Assembly (NCBI GenBank): GCA_009918675.1
Contig: RGDM01000026.1
Location: 1 to 39,300, forward strand
Source of the DNA: a bacterium
GTDB taxonomy: Bacteria; Bdellovibrionota_B; Oligoflexia; Silvanigrellales; Silvanigrellaceae
Reading direction: 5' to 3'
Length of the DNA: 39,300 bases
Below, one piece after another: positions 1-7,631 of this stretch. The notes beneath the pieces are model-generated. The model was not told where the DNA came from and ran no database searches. It saw only the letters and a list, made by a program, of their open reading frames with translations. Made by a program: the position numbers and the translations under genes. Every line of letters begins with the position of its first letter. The first letter of the stretch is position 1.

Positions 1-798
1 CGTGGGAACTATCAAACCTTTGAAGGTTCGAGCTGGGCGCAGGGTAAAGTTCCTTTGGATACGACGAAGGAATTGGGTGCGCATGTGCGCATTCCTGAAG
101 TTCCTGCGTTCTACACAAGTAGCAAAAATGAAACTGTGTTCGCGGCCGACCTTCTTTCTCGCGATGGTTTTCCTGCCAAGCTTTCGTGGGACTCACTGCG
201 TGAGAAAGTGAAAGGTGGCATGCGCAACAGCTTGTGTATGGCAATTGCGCCAACAGCAACCATCTCGAACATTGCTGGATGCACACAGTCGATTGAGCCA
301 AGCTACAAGAATCTCTTTGTCAAAACCAATCTGGGTGGCGACTATACGGTCATCAATGAATACCTGATTGATGATCTGAAAGCTTTGAACTTGTGGAACG
401 CACAATTGGCCCGCGAAATGAAGCGCGCTGATGGTTCGATTCAGAACTTTGATTTGCCTCATGAAATTAAAGAGCTGTATCAAACTGCGTTTGATATTGA
501 GCCTGAGCAGCTCATTCGCTGCGCGGCTGTGCGGCAAGTTTATATTGATCAGGCGCAAAGCTTGAACTTGTATCTTGGCGCTCCGTCGGGCCGTCGTCTT
601 GATGAAATGTATCGATACGCTTGGCACGCGGGGCTCAAGACAACTTACTACCTGCGTACAAAAGCTGCGACCGGTGTTGAGAAGTCAAGTATCAACTCTT
701 CAACCAGCAGCACAAACACGATGAGCACCGCGACGGTCGCCTCTGTCGAACCTAAGGCATGCTCAATTGAAAACCCTGACTGCGAAAGCTGTCAGTAA
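1..798 (+). CDS. nrdA: Ribonucleoside-diphosphate reductase alpha subunit, C-terminal part (5' truncated)
   Basis: The frame is open from the first base, so the gene begins before the window and 265 C-terminal residues are visible. The large subunit of class I ribonucleotide reductase reduces ribonucleotides to deoxyribonucleotides with the small subunit encoded next door. Visible family signatures are the TFEGSSWA stretch at the left edge, the PTATISNIAGCTQSIEPSY segment of the barrel, and the adjacent Tyr-Tyr pair (codons 646-651, in TTYYLRT), which belongs to the radical-transfer chain to the beta subunit. The protein ends in a flexible Ser/Thr-rich tail with three cysteines (ACSIENPDCESCQ), matching the redox-active C-terminal cysteines that are re-reduced by thioredoxin or glutaredoxin. 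The catalytic thiyl cysteine lies upstream of the window. nrdB follows after 24 bases, which indicates one operon. Confidence 0.95.
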   Translation, partial: RGNYQTFEGSSWAQGKVPLDTTKELGAHVRIPEVPAFYTSSKNETVFAADLLSRDGFPAKLSWDSLREKVKGGMRNSLCMAIAPTATISNIAGCTQSIEPSYKNLFVKTNLGGDYTVINEYLIDDLKALNLWNAQLAREMKRADGSIQNFDLPHEIKELYQTAFDIEPEQLIRCAAVRQVYIDQAQSLNLYLGAPSGRRLDEMYRYAWHAGLKTTYYLRTKAATGVEKSSINSSTSSTNTMSTATVASVEPKACSIENPDCESCQ

Positions 799-822
799 CA
801 AAAAATCTAAAGGAGCAGACAA

Positions 823-1809
823 ATGCTTTTGAACGCGTCGCAAACACAGCTGATGCCCTTCGAATATCCATGGGCGTGGGATGAATTTAAAAACCTCTGT
901 AAGAATCATTGGCTGCCACAGGAAATTTCGATGGCGTCGGATATCCAGCAGTGGAAGAGCCAAAGTGCATTGACTGCAGACGAAAAGCATCTGATTAAAA
1001 AAATTCTCAGTTTCTTTGCGAATACCGATGTGTTGGTGGGCGACAATATCGTTATGGCCATCTACCGTCATCTCACCAACCCCGAAGTGCGGCAGTATCT
1101 TTGCGGGCAAGCTTTCCAGGAGAGTATCCACTCTTGGTCGTATGCTCATATCGTTGAGTCGCTTTCGATGGATCAAAAAGAAGTTTTTTCTGAATTTAAG
1201 AGATTCGGAACCATCAAAGACAAGCACGATTTCCAGTCTGCATTTCTCAATGGTGTGATGCGTCCGGATTTCAGCACTGAGACTTTGAACGGCAAGAAGA
1301 CCTTTCTTGAGAATCTCTGCGCTTATTACATCGGCATGGAAGGCATGCAGTTCTACAGCGCGTTTGTTTTGTTGCTGAACTTCAAGCGGCGGAATCTGAT
1401 GGTTGGCGCGGCCGAGCAGCTTGAGTACATTGTCCGCGACGAGTCGTTGCATTGCCGTTTCGGAACCAAGCTGATCAATCAGTACATCGCCGAATATCCT
1501 GAAGCCTGGACAAGCGAAGTGAATGAAGCCGTGCGCAGCAACGTAGCACGCGTTGTTGAGCTTGAAGACGCTTTTGTTGCTGATTGCTTGCCGCGCGATA
1601 TTGTTGGCATGAGCAAAGAACAGTTTTCAAGCTACATCCGCTACATTGCCGATCGTCGTTTGGAGTCGGTGGGAGTTGAACCACTTTATGGAATCGACGA
1701 CACTCCGTTCCCTTGGATGAACGAGATTATGGATCTCCCGAAGGAAAAGAACTTCTTCGAAAGCCGTGTGACTGAATACCAAGCGTCTGTTTCTCTCGAT
1801 TGGAACTAA
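823..1809 (+). CDS. nrdB: Ribonucleoside-diphosphate reductase beta subunit
   Basis: Encodes 328 aa, normal for the ferritin-like small subunit that holds the dimetal-tyrosyl radical cofactor. The carboxylate/histidine ligands can be placed by motif: Asp69, Glu100 and His103 (in QESIHSWSY), Glu173 (in GMEGMQF), and Glu207 and His210 (in RDESLHC). Tyr107, four residues after His103, is at the radical position, so a conventional Tyr-radical class I enzyme is expected rather than a Tyr-less class Ic type. The Asp69-to-Glu100 spacing of 31 matches the known class I proteins. A clear AAAGGAG Shine-Dalgarno precedes the ATG, and the gene is 24 bases downstream of nrdA. A terminator follows the stop codon, so nrdAB probably ends the transcript. 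The metal type (Fe2 or MnFe) cannot be read from sequence. Confidence 0.95.
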   Translation: MLLNASQTQLMPFEYPWAWDEFKNLCKNHWLPQEISMASDIQQWKSQSALTADEKHLIKKILSFFANTDVLVGDNIVMAIYRHLTNPEVRQYLCGQAFQESIHSWSYAHIVESLSMDQKEVFSEFKRFGTIKDKHDFQSAFLNGVMRPDFSTETLNGKKTFLENLCAYYIGMEGMQFYSAFVLLLNFKRRNLMVGAAEQLEYIVRDESLHCRFGTKLINQYIAEYPEAWTSEVNEAVRSNVARVVELEDAFVADCLPRDIVGMSKEQFSSYIRYIADRRLESVGVEPLYGIDDTPFPWMNEIMDLPKEKNFFESRVTEYQASVSLDWN

Positions 1810-1821
1810 TATCTTTTAGCC

Positions 1822-1892
1822 CTGCCCGGGAAACCTGAAGCCATTGCGCTCTCAGTATTAAATCGATGTTTTCGATGCCGGGCAGTTTTTTT
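1822..1892 (+). terminator. Intrinsic terminator after nrdAB
   Basis: CTGCCCGG (1822-1829) is exactly complementary to CCGGGCAG (1878-1885) and is followed by seven T residues (1886-1892). The roughly 48-base loop contains a second small hairpin, ATCGA/TCGAT, directly before the closing arm, so the structure is a branched or bulged long-loop terminator. It lies 12 bases after the nrdB stop codon. Confidence 0.7.
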
Positions 1893-1996
1893 ATCCCCGC
1901 CTTCTGATTTGCTGCACCATCTTTTCGTTCTTTGTGAATCACTCACCCAGGGGACGTGTCTTCTCTGTGTAAAAAAAATGAAGAGATGTCTAGTCT

Positions 1997-2026
1997 TTGA
2001 ACACCAGATTCTGGTGCGGATGTACT
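1997..2026 (+). promoter_or_regulatory. Possible promoter with embedded inverted repeat upstream of the deacetylase gene
   Basis: The 221-base stretch between the nrdB terminator and the start at 2114 holds no gene. It contains TTGAAC (1997-2002) and TGTACT (2021-2026), spaced 18 bases apart, resembling -35 and -10 boxes. The inverted repeat CACCAG-ATT-CTGGTG (2002-2016) lies between them, where a repressor site would block RNA polymerase. The matches to consensus are weak, so this is suggestive only. Confidence 0.25.
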
Positions 2027-2113
2027 GATATTATTGGATATTTTAGTTGGTCTAAGGCATGCTTATGGGCATTCATTAGGTTTTTTCAAAAGTGTGCATG
2101 TGAGGAGAAAATT

Positions 2114-3322
2114 ATGATTCCTTTGAAAAAGTTTGTCCCGAGAAAATCCTCTCTCGTGCTGTGGTGTCTTTCAGTAGGCCTGCTTGTTGCCGCGTGCGGA
2201 AAAAGTTCGTCAACCTCTTCGCAAGTTCAAGACTTCAGCGGTCCGCAGCTGTATGGCAATGGCTTAGCCGATGGAACAGTTGCGCTCACCTTCGATGATG
2301 GCCCAGGCCCACGCACCGCAGAGTTGTCGCGTTATTTGAAAGCACAAGGAATTCGCGCGACGTTTTTCATCCAGGGCAGTAGTGCAGCTCGTTATCCTGA
2401 TGCTCTTGAGCAACTCGCTGCGGATGGTCATTTGCTTGCGAATCACTCTTACACCCATCCGCACATGACCAGCAGTGCAGATCCCGTTACGGAAGTGCGC
2501 CGGACCGATGACCTGATTAAGAAATACGTCAGCGATGGTCATTTTCTTTTTCGCGCTCCCTATGGAGACTGGAATGCGCGGGTTGCGCAAATTTTGAATT
2601 CCGCAGGTCTGACGAAGTATGTGGGTTCTGTCTTTTGGGATATCGGCGGTGATCGTGTGACTCGGGGCGACGGCTCACTCTCGTCAGCGGCGGATTGGGC
2701 GTGTTGGTCTTATCAAGACAGCGTTGAGCAATGTCTTGAGGGATACATGCGCGAGACGCGCGAGCTGGGTAAGGGGATCGTGCTCATGCACGATATCCAC
2801 AGCAGCACTGTCGACATGGTCAAACTTATGGTTCCGCAGCTTAAAAAAGAGGGCTTTAAATTTGCTCGTGCCGATGAAGCGCCTTCGATTGTTGCAGCAC
2901 TGGCACGTCGATCTGACTCGTCTAAAGATGGAATGATTTCACTTGAGCAACTCAGCTGTCCTGTTGGCTTTGTTGCAACCCGCGTGGGTCAGGATGGAGC
3001 TGCTCTGTGCTTGTCTGAAACAGAAGCACAAGGCCCATTTACGCAAGCAATGCAGGATGCCTGCATGGAAAAGGGTGGGGGAGACGCGTGCAAAAATTCA
3101 CGCTGGTCGCGCGGTTTGGCTGTGTGGCTGCACGGACAAGGTCGCTGCCCCATCGGTGCTACTTTTGATGCTGACCTTGCCGCTTGTGTCGAAGGAAATA
3201 ATGTTTTTGGACCTTTTAGCAAAGAGCAAGTGAAGCACTGTAAAGCGAGCCTTGCAGATACTAGCTCCCCTGTCTGTGAAAGTAATCGCTGGGGAAAGGG
3301 TTTTCTCGCGCAGGTAAATTGA
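2114..3322 (+). CDS. Polysaccharide deacetylase (NodB/CE4) lipoprotein with Cys-rich tandem repeat tail
   Basis: Encodes 402 aa. The ATG at 2114 has a GAGGAG-type ribosome site and starts a good lipoprotein signal with lipobox LVAAC (Cys28); an in-frame ATG at 1997 only adds an unlikely leader. The catalytic domain (about 50-260) shows the NodB motifs in order: TFDDGP (59-64, Asp61/Asp62), HSYTH (111-115, metal His111/His115), RAPYGDWN (147-154) and LMHD (224-227, His226). The family removes N- or O-acetyl groups from peptidoglycan, chitin-like or exopolysaccharide chains by a metal-dependent reaction. Here it would act in the periplasm or at the outer membrane. The tail (282-401) contains two copies of a four-Cys unit, CP-G...C...GPF...C...C...RW, perhaps a disulfide-bonded binding module. 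Substrate is unknown. An M23 peptidase lipoprotein follows after 64 bases. Confidence 0.85.
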   Translation: MIPLKKFVPRKSSLVLWCLSVGLLVAACGKSSSTSSQVQDFSGPQLYGNGLADGTVALTFDDGPGPRTAELSRYLKAQGIRATFFIQGSSAARYPDALEQLAADGHLLANHSYTHPHMTSSADPVTEVRRTDDLIKKYVSDGHFLFRAPYGDWNARVAQILNSAGLTKYVGSVFWDIGGDRVTRGDGSLSSAADWACWSYQDSVEQCLEGYMRETRELGKGIVLMHDIHSSTVDMVKLMVPQLKKEGFKFARADEAPSIVAALARRSDSSKDGMISLEQLSCPVGFVATRVGQDGAALCLSETEAQGPFTQAMQDACMEKGGGDACKNSRWSRGLAVWLHGQGRCPIGATFDADLAACVEGNNVFGPFSKEQVKHCKASLADTSSPVCESNRWGKGFLAQVN

Positions 3323-3386
3323 TGCTCTAGCGTCAAGAGACTCGTGTTTCATTGCAATGTTGCTGGCTGTCTTGAGGTGGTTGTTT

Positions 3387-4370
3387 ATGAACGCAGGTTT
3401 GCAAAGACACTCGCACTCATCGTTGCTGTCATTCACACTCGCCGGTGTGCTGTTGCTCACGGCAACAGCGGGTGGGTTGATTGGTTGTCAATTCATGCCA
3501 ACTCATGCAGACACGGAAACAACAAGTGTTGCAAGTGGGGAAGACAACGATCATGAAGTTCTCACTGCAAATCAGAATACGAGTTTGAAAACGAGCACCC
3601 TCCAATCCGTTGGACTTGGCGGAGGCGAGATCTGTCCGATTCCGGAAGGAACGATTCTTTCAGCTGAAAGCCTGCGAGCCGAGGGAATTGATCATTGGCG
3701 AGTCACAGGTCTTTTTGAACTTAAATTACCAAGCGGCGAGATTGCGCGCAGACAACGGATCTCCGACGAGAATCCGAACCCTGGCAGTTCGAGTGCGACA
3801 AAGACTCCTGCTGAATTGCTCAATTGCAAATTGCTCGAGCAGTCGTCGTTCTTGGTTTATTCAAAGCATTTCGTTCGTGCAAAAGCGTCTGAACCGGCAG
3901 GAAATCAGTCGTCTCAGGTCAACGTCAAAGATGCAGTTTCCCAAGCAGACGCGCACGACGACAATCAATTTCAATGGCCGACGGTGGGTCGGAGCATTCG
4001 CAATGATGCGGGTGGAAGTGGCTATTTTAATGCACCACGCGCCTCTGGGCATGGCCATCAGGGAATCGACATTGTTTCCTCTGTTGGCTCACCTGTGTAT
4101 GCAATTCGCTCGGGTACAATCATCGATCCGTCGTGGGAGGAAGCTTACGGGAAGGTTTTGGATGTGAGTCATGCGGGAGGCTTTTTGAGTCGCTATGCTC
4201 ACTTGAGTTCATTCAGCTACAGCCATGGCAGTTATGTGCAAAAAGGAGGGAAAATCGCCGCTTCCGGACGCACAGGAAACGCCTCAGGTTCCGGCATCAC
4301 CCCACACTTACATTTTGAAATCCGTCAGTATGGTCGGCCACTGAATCCACTCAATGTCCTGCCGCGTTAA
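3387..4370 (+). CDS. M23 family metallopeptidase lipoprotein
   Basis: Encodes 327 aa from the ATG at 3387, which has a GAGGTGG ribosome site; an earlier in-frame ATG at 3357 lacks one. The N-terminus is a lipoprotein signal with lipobox LIGC (Cys34). A region without recognised motifs (35-195) precedes the LytM/M23 domain (about 196-325). The zinc ligands are visible: His224 and Asp228 in the HQGID motif and His309 in HLHFE, with catalytic His272 (RYAHLS) and His307. With the full ligand set it should be an active endopeptidase cutting peptidoglycan cross-links, although M23 proteins next to envelope machines are sometimes inactive regulators. It follows the deacetylase gene in the same direction, so both may remodel the same wall polymer. 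The stop codon overlaps the end of the convergent gene by 4 bases. Confidence 0.85.
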   Translation: MNAGLQRHSHSSLLSFTLAGVLLLTATAGGLIGCQFMPTHADTETTSVASGEDNDHEVLTANQNTSLKTSTLQSVGLGGGEICPIPEGTILSAESLRAEGIDHWRVTGLFELKLPSGEIARRQRISDENPNPGSSSATKTPAELLNCKLLEQSSFLVYSKHFVRAKASEPAGNQSSQVNVKDAVSQADAHDDNQFQWPTVGRSIRNDAGGSGYFNAPRASGHGHQGIDIVSSVGSPVYAIRSGTIIDPSWEEAYGKVLDVSHAGGFLSRYAHLSSFSYSHGSYVQKGGKIAASGRTGNASGSGITPHLHFEIRQYGRPLNPLNVLPR

Positions 4371-5293
4371 AACCAACAGGCACAGCTGAGTGTGGTTAGT
4401 TCCGCTGAGTTTGCGTTGCAACTCATTTTGCCAGTTTGCGCGCCACGCACGCGGCTGTTGGTAAACTCGGCGCGCTGAATTTCGTCCGGTGAAACTTCAC
4501 CTGGATTAAATGCTTTTTCAGCGACCGACATGGTTCGGGTCGTTGGAGTTCCGCCGTCTGCAACGATTTTCTTTTCGAGTTCAAGAACAAAAGCCTTAGC
4601 ATCATCCCAGGTCAGGTCAGATTTCTCCGGAAACAAAGGCGCACCATAACCATCGGGCTTGTCGGCTGCAAACGAATATCCAAGAACCGAGTAGCGAGCG
4701 GGCAATTCAAAATTCCAGCGGATCGAGATTTGCAGACCTTTGTCTTTTGTCTTCCAAAATTGATTCCAGTCGATCACATGTGTTGCTGGCGCTGGCCAGC
4801 GCTGCATTGCATCGGAATGTGTAAATGCTTCGGCCCAATCTGCAGGTTGCGCCTGCGGTGCATGGCGCGGATGGTTGTTACAGGCGGCGTTAAATTTTAA
4901 GACCTGGGGTTCTTTGCTGGCAAGGGTCTGTAAGTTGCTTCCCCAGTCAACCGGTTTAAAAAATTCAGCGCGGCTGAAATTATTCTCCGCATTCATTTGG
5001 CCGCGCTGCATTTGAGTTGGAGTTGAACTGTCGCTTATTCCTTGCGTCATTTGACTGGTTTGGCCAGATGCCGAAGGGCTTGATGAAGACCCCGATTGGT
5101 TTGGTTTGGGACTTATGAGCCGAGATGGGGCGGTGCCATCGGGTTGCGACTCCGCTGGATTTGCTGGAGCGTCGGCGTCATTCGGAAACGACGACCTCGA
5201 CGTCTGCGCGACCCAGATGCCAACCCCAACACCAACCGCGATGAGTGCGAAAAGAGTCGCGCTTTTGCCAGATTTCTTGGAATGACCTGTCAT
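4367..5293 (-). CDS. Membrane-anchored protein of unknown function
   Basis: Encodes 308 aa and I do not recognise its family. The ATG at 5293 lies 35 bases after the upstream aldehyde dehydrogenase gene; the reading frame runs farther upstream, but only inside that gene. Residues 1-12 are basic (GHSKKSGKS), 13-30 form one hydrophobic helix with a Gly/Val pattern, and 33-110 is a disordered Ser/Pro/Gln-rich linker. The rest (about 110-308) is a soluble domain rich in Trp and aromatics with several cysteines, ending in SCACWF. The topology suggests a type II anchor with the globular part in the periplasm. It is the last gene of a minus-strand unit shared with gapN-like, aat and two ABC permeases. 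The protein may be a real lineage-specific gene, since its frame is open throughout and it has its own start. Confidence 0.6.
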   Translation of the reverse strand: MTGHSKKSGKSATLFALIAVGVGVGIWVAQTSRSSFPNDADAPANPAESQPDGTAPSRLISPKPNQSGSSSSPSASGQTSQMTQGISDSSTPTQMQRGQMNAENNFSRAEFFKPVDWGSNLQTLASKEPQVLKFNAACNNHPRHAPQAQPADWAEAFTHSDAMQRWPAPATHVIDWNQFWKTKDKGLQISIRWNFELPARYSVLGYSFAADKPDGYGAPLFPEKSDLTWDDAKAFVLELEKKIVADGGTPTTRTMSVAEKAFNPGEVSPDEIQRAEFTNSRVRGAQTGKMSCNANSAELTTLSCACWF

Positions 5294-5327
5294 TTCGTTG
5301 CAACCATCCGTCGTGTTCTTCGCTTTT

Positions 5328-6956
5328 TTAAAGAATAACGTGGTTGGTGAGGAAATTCGAGGTGTCGTGTTCAAGAATCCCACGGAAGGCATCGCGCCCT
5401 TCAATGGCGGTGCTGCTGGTTGCAACCATCGTGCGCAGCGAGAATGCGCGCAGTGCGTCGCTCACAGACAAAGTCCCCTCGGCAGAGTTCTTTCGCCCCG
5501 TGAATGGAAAGACATCAGGACCACGTTGGCAGCTGGCGTTGATGTTAATGCGCGCCACTTGATTTGAAAGAGCGTCCACAAGCGGGCCCAATTGGCGTGC
5601 ATCCCGACCGAACAAACTCACCTGCATTCCATATTGGGAGGCAACCAGCTGTTCGACAACTTCGTCGACATGGTTGAATCGGATCACAGGAATCACAGGT
5701 CCGAACTGCTCAACCTGAGCAAGCGAATGGCTCCATTTGACCTGACTCACAACCGCAGGGCGAATGAGCGTTGCCTGCCCCCGAAGCGCGAGTTCTGAAT
5801 TATGAAGAATTGCGCCATCAGCAACAGCGTCTTCGACCATCTTGCGCAATTCGCCGGGCTTTGCCGTATCTGGTAGTGGGGTGATTTTTACACCGGGTTC
5901 CCATGGCATGCCGATCTTCATTGCAGCAACCCGTTCAGCGAGTTTTTGTGTCCAATGTTCAGCAATTGAATCGTGAACGCAAAGTAATTTTAATGCTGTA
6001 CAGCGCTGACCGTTAAACGAAAGGGCGCCTTTGATGCATTCATCGATGCTTAAGTCGACTGGTGCATCGGGCAAGATAATAGCTGGGTTTTTTGCATCCA
6101 AACCTAAAATACTCCGCAAACGATTCGGACGCGGATGTTGGCTTTTTAACGTGTTTGCAACTTGACTTGAACCAATGAAAGCCAAAACATCTATATCACC
6201 GGAGCGCATTGCAGCGCCAATGATCTCGCGTCCTGAGCCGTTAATGACATTGACAACGCCTGCAGGAAAACAGCTTTGGAATTCTGGCAGAAGGCAATCC
6301 CAAAGGAGTTGGCCGTAGCGAGGAACTTTGACGAGGGTGGTATTTCCCATAACCAGCGCGGGAATCAGCGTTGTGAAAGTTTCATTGAGGGGGTAGTTGA
6401 ACGGCCCCATGCATAAAGTGACGCCAAGTGGCATGCGGCGGACGAGGGCGACGTAACCTTGCGCGAATTGCAGACGCGAGGAATCACGATCGAGACCTTT
6501 GGCAGCTTCAAGGGTATCGTTAATATAAACGATGGTGCGGTCGAATTCAGATTCAGCATCACCCCGTGTCTTGCCAATTTCCCACATCAATAATCGAACA
6601 ATTGTTTCACGGTGCGCCTGCATGCGCTGGGTGAAGAGCGCAATCGCCTCGAGCCGGCGCTCCATTCGAGCAGATGGCCATTCGCCGGTGCCCGATTTCC
6701 AGGCCTGGGTTGCCGCAGCAAGCGCTTGCATGACGTGATCTGAGGTGGCCTGCGGAGTTTCCCCGAGGAGGACATCTTCTAGTGTATCTTTTTCACTTCT
6801 GAGCAGAATCGGGCTGGTGACTGGTCGGGTTTCGAAGCCGCGTTGAATGAGTTCGCCCCCCACCAGAAGTCGCCCCCGAATAGGTTCAAAGAGGCCTGCA
6901 TTCTCGGGAATTTCTGTGAGTTTTGGGAATAAATTCAGACCGCCGGATTTGTTCAT
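5328..6956 (-). CDS. Aldehyde dehydrogenase, GapN-like (non-phosphorylating glyceraldehyde-3-phosphate dehydrogenase type)
   Basis: Encodes 542 aa. It belongs to the NAD(P)-dependent aldehyde dehydrogenase superfamily: Asn187 in GPFNYP, nucleophile Cys319 in FNGQRCT, and Glu417 in EQFGP. The C-terminal signature CQRGPDVFPFTGRKNS resembles the GapN clade, which oxidises glyceraldehyde-3-phosphate directly to 3-phosphoglycerate with NADP, bypassing phosphoglycerate kinase and supplying NADPH. The residue 34 positions before the nucleophile, normally the general-base Glu of the ELGG motif, is Gly285 (LGLDAKNP), with Asp287 close by. This is either a subfamily trait or altered chemistry. A GGAGGA ribosome site precedes the ATG. 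Aat lies upstream in the same direction. The superfamily is certain and the substrate is inference. Confidence 0.8.
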   Translation of the reverse strand: MNKSGGLNLFPKLTEIPENAGLFEPIRGRLLVGGELIQRGFETRPVTSPILLRSEKDTLEDVLLGETPQATSDHVMQALAAATQAWKSGTGEWPSARMERRLEAIALFTQRMQAHRETIVRLLMWEIGKTRGDAESEFDRTIVYINDTLEAAKGLDRDSSRLQFAQGYVALVRRMPLGVTLCMGPFNYPLNETFTTLIPALVMGNTTLVKVPRYGQLLWDCLLPEFQSCFPAGVVNVINGSGREIIGAAMRSGDIDVLAFIGSSQVANTLKSQHPRPNRLRSILGLDAKNPAIILPDAPVDLSIDECIKGALSFNGQRCTALKLLCVHDSIAEHWTQKLAERVAAMKIGMPWEPGVKITPLPDTAKPGELRKMVEDAVADGAILHNSELALRGQATLIRPAVVSQVKWSHSLAQVEQFGPVIPVIRFNHVDEVVEQLVASQYGMQVSLFGRDARQLGPLVDALSNQVARININASCQRGPDVFPFTGRKNSAEGTLSVSDALRAFSLRTMVATSSTAIEGRDAFRGILEHDTSNFLTNHVIL

Positions 6957-7029
6957 TGAAAGGCTTCCTCCGCAAATTTGCAGGAGAATACCATTTGCAA
7001 TCCAACTGATGAAGTTGAGCAGGGAAAAC

Positions 7030-7617
7030 TCAATTCGAGAAATCAGGATTTTCCGACAGAGCTTCGGCGAGTCGCTTCATATATTCAGAGTCGCTCATTT
7101 CAATGGCACCAAGAGATTCGAGATGTGGAGTGAGGAACTGGCACTCGAGCAGCGAAAATTTCTTCTCGCGAAGTCGATCGACGAGAGCCTTCAGAGCCAC
7201 CTTCGACATGTTGTCTTCGCTGTGGAACATCGACTCTGCAAAGAAGGCCCCACCTAAACTCACGCCGTAGACTCCTCCCACGCAGCGCTCTTTGCGAAAG
7301 ATCTCAAGAGAATGTGCAAATCCAAGGGTATGAAGTTCTCCATAGGCGCGAATAAAAGCGTCTGTGATCCATGTTTCTTCGCGTTTACCGCACTCTGTCA
7401 TGACCTGCGTAAATGCCGTGTTGACGCGAACTTCGAAATCACTGCGACGGAGGATTTTGCTCAGAGAGCGGCTGACGTGAAAACCGTCCAGAGGAATAAT
7501 GGCGCGAGGGTCGGGCCTATACCAGTCGATCTTTTCACCCGAGCTGTCTGGCATAGGAAAGCATCCTTGCGCATAGGCAAGAAGCAATATTTCGCCGTTG
7601 AGGTCGGCCGGATTCAT
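7030..7617 (-). CDS. aat: Leucyl/phenylalanyl-tRNA--protein transferase
   Basis: Encodes 195 aa, close to the usual size for Aat. The enzyme moves Leu or Phe from aminoacyl-tRNA to the N-terminus of proteins that begin with Arg or Lys, creating degrons read by ClpS/ClpAP in the bacterial N-end rule pathway. Family signatures are AYAQGCFPMPD (15-25), WYRPDPRAIIPL, and GGVYGVSLGGAFFAESMFH, the conserved core of the GNAT-like fold. The gene starts 14 bases after the stop codon of the upstream permease and is followed by the GapN-like gene, so it is probably carried on the permease transcript rather than having its own promoter. A clpP gene occurs elsewhere in this window, but ClpS and ClpA are not seen. 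Confidence 0.93.
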   Translation of the reverse strand: MNPADLNGEILLLAYAQGCFPMPDSSGEKIDWYRPDPRAIIPLDGFHVSRSLSKILRRSDFEVRVNTAFTQVMTECGKREETWITDAFIRAYGELHTLGFAHSLEIFRKERCVGGVYGVSLGGAFFAESMFHSEDNMSKVALKALVDRLREKKFSLLECQFLTPHLESLGAIEMSDSEYMKRLAEALSENPDFSN

Positions 7618-7631
7618 TGCAAAACGGCCTC

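Noticed and set aside
1..798. Missing catalytic Cys and ATP-cone in NrdA
   Set aside because: The gene is cut by the window edge, so absence says nothing about function.
763..1452. A 229-codon minus-strand open frame opposite nrdB
   Set aside because: It is a shadow of nrdB, with no family similarity, no ribosome site and no neighbours that fit.
3098..3460. Minus-strand frame crossing the deacetylase end
   Set aside because: It overlaps the Cys-rich repeat region and the intergenic gap, with random-looking composition.
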